The notes beneath the pieces were generated by a model, which was not told the DNA's origin, did no database searches, and worked only from the letters and a program-made list of their open reading frames with translations. The position numbers and the translations under genes were made by a program. From Actinomycetes bacterium (GTDB lineage Bacteria; Actinomycetota; Actinomycetes; Actinomycetales; Microbacteriaceae), in the NCBI GenBank assembly GCA_023432305.1, contig JAEYUT010000013.1, positions 1 through 6,689 on the forward strand: a DNA stretch of 6,689 nucleotides. Direction: 5' to 3'. This document shows, piece by piece, positions 1-6,500 of the stretch. The stretch's first letter is position 1. The number at the start of each line of letters is the position of its first letter.

Positions 1-357
1 GACCGAGCGTCCGTGGGTGTTGAGGAACTTGGAGAACTTGCCGATCGTCGTCGTCTTGCCGACGCCGTTCACACCGACCACAAGCACCACTGCGGGGCGT
101 GCGGTGAGGGTGAGGGTGGAGTCGTACTTCGCGAGCCGCTCCTCGATGGTCTCGCGCAGCATCCGCTGCAGATCCTTCGGGTCGGTGGTGCGGTAGCGAT
201 CCACCTTCTGGTGCAGCTCGTCGACGATCGCCTCGGTCAGGTCGGGCCCGAAGTCGGCGCTGAGGAGCGCATCCTCCAGGTCTTCCCATGTGTTGTCGTC
301 GATGGTCGCCTTCGTGAACATGCCACGAAGCGCATTGCCGAGAGACCAGGAAGCCAT
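1..357 (-). CDS. ftsY: Signal recognition particle receptor FtsY (N-terminal part, cut by window edge)
   Basis: FtsY is the SRP receptor. It is a GTPase at the inner face of the membrane that docks Ffh-ribosome-nascent chain complexes and passes them to SecYEG. The 119 visible codons start with a short amphipathic stretch (SWSLGNALRGMF, residues 3-14), followed by the helical N domain (about 15-85, including EDLEDALLSADFGPDLTE) and the start of the G domain. The G1 P-loop GVNGVGKTT lies at residues 95-103, with K101 and T102 as the nucleotide-binding pair, followed by TIGK. The remaining GTPase motifs lie off the left edge. There is no acidic A domain: the protein begins at the membrane-targeting helix. 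The ATG at 357-355 is the earliest possible ATG, because an in-frame TAG lies at 369-367. A GGAGG lies only one base before this ATG, too close for normal use, while TAGCCT sits at leaderless distance. Identification is very secure; the start is likely. Confidence 0.96.
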   Translation of the reverse strand, partial: MASWSLGNALRGMFTKATIDDNTWEDLEDALLSADFGPDLTEAIVDELHQKVDRYRTTDPKDLQRMLRETIEERLAKYDSTLTLTARPAVVLVVGVNGVGKTTTIGKFSKFLNTHGRSV

Positions 358-363
358 ACCTCC

Positions 364-369
364 AGGCTA
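364..369 (-). promoter_or_regulatory. Putative -10 element (TAGCCT) of a leaderless ftsY promoter
   Basis: On the minus strand TAGCCT is followed by six bases (GGAGGT) and then the ftsY ATG. If transcription begins at the A of ATG, the hexamer occupies -12 to -7. The TAnnnT pattern at this distance is the known signature of leaderless actinobacterial transcripts. The TAG is also the in-frame stop that limits the ORF. No good -35 is visible. Confidence 0.5.
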
Positions 370-412
370 CCGGGCGGCGAAGGCGCGGGCCGGGCGACGA
401 GCACCCACCCGG

Positions 413-418
413 CATGAT
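413..418 (+). promoter_or_regulatory. Putative -10 element (CATGAT) of the phosphatase gene
   Basis: CATGAT matches TATAAT at four of six positions and lies at -12 to -7 relative to the A of the phosphatase ATG. No purine-rich Shine-Dalgarno of useful strength precedes this ATG, which fits leaderless initiation. The first base departs from the usual T, and no -35 partner is evident, so this is a moderate call. Confidence 0.4.
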
Positions 419-424
419 GGATGC

Positions 425-979
425 ATGACCCTCGCCTTCATCCGTCATGGCCAGACCGAGTGGAACCGCCAGGGACTGATGCAGGGGTCGACCGACATCC
501 CCCTCAACGACACGGGACGCCAGCAGGCGCGCGACGCCGTCGCGATGCTCGACGGGTGGGAGTGGGACGTCATCGTGAGCTCGCCCCTGTCGCGTGCGCG
601 CGAGACGGCGCAGATCGTGGCCGACGGCCTCGGGCTGGAACTCGGCCCCGCCTACGACGACCTCGTCGAGCGTGACTATGGGCCGTGGGAGGGCACCAGC
701 AGCGCCGAGATCATGGCGCGCTGGCCTGACCGCAGCTACCCGAACGCCGAAACGCTCGACCACATGGTGGCGCGCGGGCTGCGAGCGCTGGGGCGGATCG
801 ACGCCGACTTCCCTGGCCGGAACGTCGTCGCGGTGTGCCATGGCTCGATCGCGAAGTACACGCTCCGCCACCTCACCGGCTACCCCGTCGATGTGGTGAC
901 CAACGGATCCGTCTCCGCGATGGAGCGGGTCGGCGACGGCTGGCGGGTGCTCACCATCAACGGCGAGCGCGTCGCGTAA
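425..979 (+). CDS. Histidine phosphatase family protein (phosphoglycerate mutase-like, GpmB/CobC type)
   Basis: This is a 184-residue cytosolic enzyme of the branch-1 histidine phosphatase superfamily, which removes phosphate through a phosphohistidine intermediate. The catalytic set is complete: the RHG motif (R7, H8, G9) with H8 as nucleophile, R57 in SSPLSRARETA, the acid E82 in LVERDYGPWEG, and the second histidine H139 in VAVCHGS. The stretch GSTDIPLNDTGRQQA (21-35) is also typical. The length fits small broad-specificity phosphatases of this family rather than the roughly 250-residue glycolytic GpmA. The substrate cannot be told from sequence; alpha-ribazole phosphate or a sugar phosphate are possibilities only. 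The ATG at 425 places RHG at residue 7, as usual for the family. The open frame extends upstream to 290, but that part lies antisense to ftsY and would add 45 unrelated residues. No signal peptide or membrane segment. It diverges from ftsY and converges on the cytochrome gene. Confidence 0.93.
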   Translation: MTLAFIRHGQTEWNRQGLMQGSTDIPLNDTGRQQARDAVAMLDGWEWDVIVSSPLSRARETAQIVADGLGLELGPAYDDLVERDYGPWEGTSSAEIMARWPDRSYPNAETLDHMVARGLRALGRIDADFPGRNVVAVCHGSIAKYTLRHLTGYPVDVVTNGSVSAMERVGDGWRVLTINGERVA

Positions 980-992
980 GCGCTCACCGAGC

Positions 993-1039
993 CGTCAGTT
1001 TCGACCGGAAGGCGCGCAGCGGAACGGTCGGAAGTGACG
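993..1039 (+). terminator. Stem-loop after the phosphatase gene, probable terminator
   Basis: The arms 993-1007 and 1025-1039 pair over 15 positions: 13 Watson-Crick pairs, one G-U wobble (1001/1031) and one G-G mismatch (998/1034). They close a 17-base loop. The hairpin begins 13 bases after the phosphatase stop. On the opposite strand the wobble becomes an A-C mismatch, so the RNA fold favours plus-strand transcripts, that is, the phosphatase mRNA. No T-run follows, which is common for terminators in GC-rich actinobacteria. It may also slow transcription leaving the cytochrome gene from the other side. Confidence 0.55.
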
Positions 1040-1056
1040 TCTCGGTGGAGACTGCA

Positions 1057-1087
1057 CGCGGATGCGGGCGGGTCGCGGATGCGCGCG
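1057..1087. repeat. Two-copy direct repeat, 14-bp unit with 17-bp period
   Basis: CGCGGATGCGGGCG (1057-1070) recurs as CGCGGATGCGCGCG (1074-1087), with 13 of 14 bases identical and the copies offset by 17 bases. It lies just beyond the 3' end of the cytochrome gene, in the convergent intergenic stretch. No function can be assigned. Both copies contain GGATGC, a word frequent throughout this window, so chance from base composition is a real alternative. Confidence 0.5.
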
Positions 1088-1095
1088 AGTGTGGG

Positions 1096-2031
1096 CTAGC
1101 GGATCGTCACGTCGCCGAAGCGGCGGCCGATCCAGGCGATCACGGAGGTGCGCGCGAGCAGCCATGCCGCCACGAGCACCGCGAGCGATCCCATGAACGC
1201 CGCGAAGCCCCACCAGCTCGCGTCGTCGCGGGAGGCGTACATGTGGTTGAGGTTGCGCAGCGCACCCGTGGTGAGCACGAGCAGCACGTGCACGATCACG
1301 AAGGCCACGAAGTAGATCATCACCGGGAAGTGCAGCTTCTCGGCCCACGCGTACGGCACCTTGGACAGGCGCCCTTCGCGCGGCCACCAGGCAGACATCC
1401 GCGCGCCCGAGGCGATCGCGAGCGGCGCAGCCACGAACACGGTCACGAAGTAGGCGAGCTGCTGGGCGCTGTTGTAGTTCACCCAGCTGTTCTCGGTGGG
1501 CCAGTCGAAGCTCGCGTACTGCAGCACGGCGGAGACCGCGTTCGGGAACACATCCCAGCTGGTGGGCACGATGCGCATCCACTGGCCGGTCGCGAACAGC
1601 AGCACCACGTAGATCACGCCGTTCGCCACCCACAGCACATCGAGCCCCTGGTGGAACCACACGGTGAGGCTCATGCGGCGCTTGCGCACCTTCCGGGATG
1701 ACCAGAGCGCCGTGGGCGTCGTGGTGCGCCGGATCTGCCACCCGGTGCGCACGATGAGCAGCAGCAGGAAGATGTTGAAGAAGTGCTGCCAGCCGAGCCA
1801 CGGCGGCAGCCCCACGGGTGCGTTCTCGGGCAGCGGATACGAGCCCGGATACGCGGCGAGGAACTCCATGACGGGGTCGAGCGTGCGCAGCCAGCGGGCG
1901 ATCGCGACAACGAGGATCGCGAACGCGAGCAGTCCCGCGCCGCCGAGAGCCCAGCGGATGCCGCGCCGCCGCTTCACGTGCGCCGCGGGCGCGCCGGCCT
2001 CCCGGCGATCCGGCTTTCGCTCATTCGTCAT
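1096..2031 (-). CDS. Cytochrome b/b561-like integral membrane protein
   Basis: This 311-residue protein resembles the prokaryotic cytochrome b561 / hydrogenase-type b subunits, which carry electrons between the quinone pool and a partner oxidoreductase. It has a basic N-terminal tail (KRRRGIRW, about 20-27), so the N-terminus is probably cytoplasmic. Six hydrophobic segments follow at about 30-46, 81-99, 128-147, 188-208, 232-256 and 274-294. Histidines in or beside the helices are candidate haem ligands: H83 (WQHFFN), H127 (WFHQGLD), H234 (EKLHFP) and H248 (IVHVLL). Four such histidines would suit two haems b. The open frame extends further upstream, but I start at the ATG at 2031-2029 because AGGGAGGA lies directly before it and the upstream part would overlap the divergent hydrolase gene. 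A molybdopterin oxidoreductase is a usual partner for related proteins, but none is in the window, so the redox partner is unknown. Confidence 0.82.
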   Translation of the reverse strand: MTNERKPDRREAGAPAAHVKRRRGIRWALGGAGLLAFAILVVAIARWLRTLDPVMEFLAAYPGSYPLPENAPVGLPPWLGWQHFFNIFLLLLIVRTGWQIRRTTTPTALWSSRKVRKRRMSLTVWFHQGLDVLWVANGVIYVVLLFATGQWMRIVPTSWDVFPNAVSAVLQYASFDWPTENSWVNYNSAQQLAYFVTVFVAAPLAIASGARMSAWWPREGRLSKVPYAWAEKLHFPVMIYFVAFVIVHVLLVLTTGALRNLNHMYASRDDASWWGFAAFMGSLAVLVAAWLLARTSVIAWIGRRFGDVTIR

Positions 2032-2034
2032 GCG

Positions 2035-2042
2035 TCCTCCCT
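2035..2042 (-). promoter_or_regulatory. Shine-Dalgarno sequence of the cytochrome gene
   Basis: On the minus strand AGGGAGGA is followed by CGC and then ATG; the core GGAGG is four bases from the ATG. It decides the start of the cytochrome reading frame against the longer upstream extension. It contrasts with the three neighbouring starts, which lack a well-placed Shine-Dalgarno. Confidence 0.75.
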
Positions 2043-2088
2043 GACGATCTTGACACGTCGGGGCCTGGGTTTCGGGCGCACACGGGTC

Positions 2089-2094
2089 TACCCT
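2089..2094 (+). promoter_or_regulatory. Putative -10 element (TACCCT) of a leaderless hydrolase promoter
   Basis: TACCCT fits the TAnnnT pattern and ends seven bases before the hydrolase ATG. The intervening bases (TGCCTGC) contain no Shine-Dalgarno sequence. This is the arrangement expected of a leaderless transcript. No -35 is visible at 16-18 bases. Confidence 0.48.
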
Positions 2095-2101
2095 TGCCTG
2101 C

Positions 2102-3574
2102 ATGGACGACGTGGTTCTGCGCACCAGTTCACCTGAAGCGCAGGGAGTCGACGTCTCGGCCCTCGGCGCCCTCCTCGACGAGCTCGATTCTGCTCTCGAT
2201 TCGCTGCACGGCTTCGTGCTCGTGCGGCACGAGAGGCTCGTGGCGGAGGCGGCGTGGGCGCCATACACGACCACCCGCCCGCACACGCTCTACTCGGTGA
2301 GCAAGAGCTTCACGTCTGCGGCGGTGGGGCTCGCCGTGAGCGAGGGGCTGCTCAGCGTCGACGATCGGATCGTGCAGCACTTCCCCGAGCAGGCGCCCCC
2401 GAATGTGGATGCGCGGCTGCTCGATCTGCGGGTGCACCACCTGCTCACGATGACGACGGGGCACACCGAGGACAGCACCGATGCGCTCCTGCGCACCGGC
2501 ACCGGCGACTGGGTGCGCACGTTCCTCGCCCAGCCTCTCAACACCGACCCGGGGACGACGTTCCTGTACGACACGGGTGCGAGCTTCGTGCTCTCCGCGC
2601 TCGTGCAGAAGGTCACGGGGCAGCGGCTTCTCGACTACCTGCGGCCGCGCCTGCTCGATCCGCTCGGGATCACCGACGCCACGTGGGAGCAGAATCCGCA
2701 GGGCATCGACCTGGGCGGGTTCGGTCTCTCGATCTCGACGCGTGACATCGCCGCGTTCGGGCTCATGCTGCTGCAGGGAGGGACGTTCCGCGGCGGCCAG
2801 GTTCTGCCGCCGGAGTGGGTCGCGATGGCGACCTCGCCGCTCGTGCCGAGCGTCGGCGAATCGATCGACTGGGACCTGGGCTACGGCTACCAGTTCTGGA
2901 TGAGCACGTTCGGCTTCCGCGCCGATGGCATGTTCGGGCAGTTCTGCATCGTGCTTCCGGGGGACGACGCCGTCATCGCGATCACCGCGAGCGTGCAGAA
3001 CATGCAGAAGCCTCTCGACATCATCTGGCGCCACCGCGAGGCGCTGTTCGGGGGCACCCCCTCGGGCGCGGATGACGAGGGCGAGCCCGCGGTCTTCGCG
3101 TTCGAGGTCCCCTCGCCGAAGCCGCACCCGGAGATGCCGTTCGCGGCCATCGACCTGGTGCACTATCGCCTCGACGCACCCGGATGGCGGAACGTGCCGG
3201 ACACGCTCGCGCTGCACTCGACGCCCGACGGTGCGACGATGCTGCTCGGCTTCGATGGCGTCGAGTCGAAGATCGTCTACGGGGTGAACGAGTGGGTTCC
3301 GAGCACCATCCCCTTCGCGGGCCGCAGCGACGTCCCCGTGTTCGCGCGTGGCGCGTGGGTGCACGAGGAGGAGTTCAGGGGTCGGGTGCTCTCGGCCGAG
3401 GGGCCGCACGGGATCGACCACACGATCCGGTTCTTCCCCGATGACACCCTGGAATGGACTTCGCGCGAGCTCGTGGGCTTCGGCCCGGTCATCGAGCACC
3501 GCGCGACGGGCGTTCCGTACCGGCCTGCCGTCGTCCAGGAGCCGCCGCAGAGCGGACGCATCGCGGCGCCCTGA
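2102..3574 (+). CDS. Serine hydrolase of the beta-lactamase/penicillin-binding-protein fold (class C / esterase type)
   Basis: This 490-residue protein has the PF00144-type serine hydrolase fold. The SxxK motif is S65-V-S-K68 in LYSVSKSFTS, giving nucleophile S65 and general base K68. Y156 in FLYDTGASF is the likely YxN-type tyrosine, although the third position is T158 rather than N. The usual KTG/HTG box seems to be replaced by the DGMFGQ segment (275-280), as in NylB-like hydrolases and esterases. The catalytic domain runs to about residue 315. The remaining roughly 165 residues look beta-rich and I cannot assign them; a lipocalin-like accessory domain is one possibility. There is no signal peptide, lipobox or membrane segment, so the enzyme is probably cytosolic and unlikely to be a resistance beta-lactamase. 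A small-ester, amide or peptide substrate is plausible but unknown. It is divergent from the cytochrome gene and convergent with smc, with only 12 bases between stops. Confidence 0.87.
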   Translation: MDDVVLRTSSPEAQGVDVSALGALLDELDSALDSLHGFVLVRHERLVAEAAWAPYTTTRPHTLYSVSKSFTSAAVGLAVSEGLLSVDDRIVQHFPEQAPPNVDARLLDLRVHHLLTMTTGHTEDSTDALLRTGTGDWVRTFLAQPLNTDPGTTFLYDTGASFVLSALVQKVTGQRLLDYLRPRLLDPLGITDATWEQNPQGIDLGGFGLSISTRDIAAFGLMLLQGGTFRGGQVLPPEWVAMATSPLVPSVGESIDWDLGYGYQFWMSTFGFRADGMFGQFCIVLPGDDAVIAITASVQNMQKPLDIIWRHREALFGGTPSGADDEGEPAVFAFEVPSPKPHPEMPFAAIDLVHYRLDAPGWRNVPDTLALHSTPDGATMLLGFDGVESKIVYGVNEWVPSTIPFAGRSDVPVFARGAWVHEEEFRGRVLSAEGPHGIDHTIRFFPDDTLEWTSRELVGFGPVIEHRATGVPYRPAVVQEPPQSGRIAAP

Positions 3575-3586
3575 CGCGGCGGGCGT
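3566..3586. terminator. Short GC hairpin spanning the hydrolase stop and the gap before smc (weak)
   Basis: CGCCC (3567-3571) can pair with GGGCG (3581-3585), plus a G-T wobble at 3566/3586, around a 9-base loop that contains the hydrolase TGA. It is the only fold I see in the 12-base convergent gap. Five GC pairs with no T-run is weak, so a terminator role is speculative. Confidence 0.2.
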
Positions 3587-6500
3587 TCAGCTCGCGCGCT
3601 CCTCCGGGGCGGCGACTCGCTGACCGACGACGGCGCTCACGCCATCCTGGCGCATCGAGACGCCGTACAGTGCGTCCGCGGTCTCCATGGTGCGCTTCTG
3701 GTGCGTGATGATGATGAGCTGCGAGTTCTCGCGCAGACGCTCGATGACGCTCAGCAGTCGTCCGAGGTTGGCGTCGTCGAGCGCCGCCTCCACCTCGTCG
3801 AGGATGTAGAAGGGGCTGGGGCGCGCGGTGAAGATCGCGAACAGCAGCGCGACAGCCGCGAGCGAACGCTCGCCACCGGAGAGCAGCGACAGTCGCTCGA
3901 TCTTCTTGCCTGCGGGCTTCACGGTCACCTCGATGCCGGTGAGCAGCATGTCGTCGGGGTCGGTGAGGTGCAGCGAGCCGGTGCCGCCGGGGAAGAGCAT
4001 CGGGAACACCTCGTCGAACGCCGCCTTGGTGTCGGCGAACGCGGCGGCGAAGATGTCCTTCATCTTCTCGTCGATCTCTTCGATGATCGTGAGGAGATCC
4101 TTGCGGGTGGCGGTGAGGTCGGCGAGCTGCTCGGTCAGGAACTTGTGGCGCTGCTCGAGAGCTGCGAACTCCTCCAGCGCGAGCGGGTTCACCCGACCGA
4201 GCTGGGCGAACTTGCGCTCCGCGCGTTCGAGGCGGGCTTTCTGCGTCGCGCGGTCGTAGGGCTCGGTCTGCGGTTCGGCGGCCTCGTCGTCGTCGGATGC
4301 GGCGGCTGCGTCGACGGGCACCGGCACCTCGGGTCCGTACTCGGCGATGAGAACGTCCTCCACAAGGCCGAGCTCGTCGGCGGCGCGTTCGAGCAGGCTC
4401 GAGAGGTGCAGCTTCTTCTCGTACGCCTGCATCTCGAGGCCGTGCACGTTCTCGTTGAGAGCGTGCAGACGTTCGCGCAGCACCGCCTCAGCACGACGCA
4501 GCTCGGTGAGCTCCTCGTTCTGCTTCGCGCGCTCCGCTTCTGCGGCCGCAAGGGCGACGCGCGCCTCGGCGAGCGAGCGATCGGCGGTGTCGAGGGCTGC
4601 GGGCAGCAGTTCGAGCACGCCCTGGGCGGCGTCGATCTGGTGGCGTCGGATGACGGCCAGACGCGCGGCTTCCTCGGCTGCGGCGCGCTCGGCCTCCATA
4701 CGGCGCTTCATCTGCTCGGCCTGCTCGCGCTGGGCACGCACGCGCTCGCGGGCGGTCTCCAGCTCGACGCGCGCGCTCACCTCGGCGGCGCGGGCGGCTT
4801 CGAGTTCGGCGAGCAGCCCGTCGCGGGCGGAGACGTCGAGGATCGGACGCGGGGTCGCGGCGTGCGCGTCGCGGTCGCCGATGGCGCGCTCGACAGCCGA
4901 ATCCGCTGCCGCCACCTGGTCGGCGAGGCCCGCGAGAGCCTCGGCGAGCCGCTCGCTCTCGGCGACCGCCGCTTCGAGCTGCATGCGCGAGCGCCCGAGG
5001 GCTTCGCTGCGCTCGGCGAGGCGCGCCTCGAACTGCTTGAGTGCGGTGGAGGCCTGCACGAGGTCGATGCGGGCGAGGTCGAGCTGTTCGCGCTTCTCGG
5101 CGAGCTCGTGCGCGAGGCGCTCGATCGTGGTGGTGACGCCCACGAGCTTCTCCTGGGCGGCGTCGCGTTCGGCGAGCAGCTCGATGCGGCTGCGGCCGCC
5201 CGCGGAGCCGCCGCGCAGCACGTGCTCCGCGAGCACGTCGCCTTCGCGCGTGATGACCGTGATGCCGCCGAGCTTCGCGAGTGCAGGCCACGCCGAGCGT
5301 GCGGCCTCGAGGCTGTCGGCGACCACGAATCCGGCGAGCACTCCCCGGATGCCGTCGGGACCTTGGACGAGGCTCGCGGCCGAGCGGATGCCGGCGGGAA
5401 GCCCGGTCGGGTCGGCGGGAGCTGCGGCGTCGGCGACGACGATCTCGACGCGCCCCGCCTCCACGCCCTTCGCGTGATCGAGTGCCGCGACACCGGCGTC
5501 CCAGGTGTCAGCGAGCACCGCATCCGCGAGGCTGCCGAGGGCGGCGGCGATCGCCGCCTCGAAGCCGGCCCCGACCTTGATGTGCTCGGCGACGATGCCG
5601 CGGATGCCGTCGAGTCCGATGATCTGCTGCGAGCCGTCCTTCTGGTCGGTCGCGAGGGTGAGGGCGCTCGTGCGGGCGGCGAGGGCGTCGCGCTCACGCT
5701 CGGCGGCGTGCAGCTCGTCGCGCAGGGCGTCGACCGTCTGCTGCAGTTCGGCAACCGAGTGCTCGGCCTTCTCGACCGCGCCGGCGAGCTCGGTGTCCTC
5801 GGCCGCGCCCTCCTCGTCGCCTTCGAGCGAGACGAGTTCGGCACGGGCCTGCTCGCGGCGCTCCTCGGCGGCGGCGAGCGCTGCCTTCTGGCGTTCGAGC
5901 TGGGCGACGGTGGCGGCGCGGCGCTCCTCGGCGGCACGCACAGCACCCGCGAGTCGGCCCTGCTCGAGGTCATGCTGACTCACGAGGGCCGACTGGGCGC
6001 TGATCTCCTCGTCGAGGGAGTCGAGGCTCGCGCGCGCGGTGGCGGTGGCGGCTGTCGCACGGCCGAGAACCTCCTCGGCGGCGGCGATGCCGGCTTCGAG
6101 GCGCTTCGCCTCGGCGAACGCATCCGCGACCGCCGACTCCGAGAGGGTCTGGCTCATGCCGGGAAGCTCGGACTGCTGGCTCAGCAGCGACAGGCGCTGG
6201 TTGGCGAGGGTGAAGAGCGAACGCAGGCGATCCTGCACCTGCTCGAGGCCGAACGCCACCTGGCGCGCCTCGTCGACGGCATCGCCAGTCATCGACTGCT
6301 CGATGCGGTTCTGGCGCAGCTTCGACTGGTCGAGCTGCTCCTGCAGCACCACGCGCTCCGTCTTGCGCTCCGATTCGCTGCGGGTCACATCCGTGATCGC
6401 GTTGCGAAGCTCGACGACCTCGTCGGCGAGCAGACGCGCGCGGGCGTCACGCACGATCGCGGCGATCGTCTGCGCTTCGCGCGCGATCTGCGCCTGCTGA

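Larger units (their letters stand above)
358..424. promoter_or_regulatory. Divergent promoter region between ftsY and the phosphatase gene
   Basis: These 67 bases separate two genes read away from each other, so both promoters must lie here or inside the neighbouring genes. Each gene has a -10-like hexamer six bases before its ATG (minus strand 369-364, plus strand 413-418). About 43 bases lie between the two elements. I see no convincing -35 hexamer for either. The core (370-412) is almost pure G/C and holds no clear operator palindrome. Confidence 0.55.
2032..2101. promoter_or_regulatory. Divergent intergenic region between the cytochrome and hydrolase genes
   Basis: These 70 bases hold the start signals of both genes. 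On the minus strand there is a strong Shine-Dalgarno sequence for the cytochrome gene but no persuasive -10/-35 pair. On the plus strand TACCCT (2089-2094) lies at leaderless distance from the hydrolase ATG. A short inverted repeat GGGT-CT-ACCC (2084-2093) overlaps that hexamer. A consensus-looking TTGACA at 2050-2055 is 33 bases from TACCCT, too far to pair with it. Confidence 0.5.

Noticed and set aside
290..424. A longer N-terminus for the histidine phosphatase, from 290
   Set aside because: The added 45 residues lie antisense to the ftsY coding region and the divergent promoter region. The family normally starts a few residues before RHG, as the ATG at 425 gives.
835..1701. A 288-codon plus-strand frame opposite the cytochrome gene and overlapping the phosphatase end
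   Set aside because: The translation is His/Arg-rich with no motif, and it overlaps two well-supported genes out of frame or antisense.
2050..2055. TTGACA, a consensus -35, upstream of the hydrolase
   Set aside because: No -10-like hexamer lies 16-18 bases downstream (the sequence there is CGGGCG), and TACCCT is 33 bases away.
2032..2286. A longer N-terminus for the cytochrome protein, up to 2286
   Set aside because: It would be antisense to the hydrolase N-terminus, looks compositionally random, and ignores the strong Shine-Dalgarno at 2042-2035.
2129..3499. A 456-codon open frame on the minus strand opposite the serine hydrolase
   Set aside because: It is the complement of a GC-biased gene, where stops are rare. 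Its translation is rich in Arg, His, Glu and Val with no recognisable domain, while the plus strand encodes a clear SxxK hydrolase.
2102..3574. The hydrolase as a resistance beta-lactamase
   Set aside because: There is no signal peptide, the KTG-type box is replaced, and the protein is much longer than a class C enzyme. It fits an intracellular esterase or amidase-type member better.
4347..5477. A 376-codon plus-strand frame opposite smc
   Set aside because: Low-complexity Ser/Arg/Ala composition typical of the reverse complement of a coiled-coil gene rich in GAG and GCG codons.
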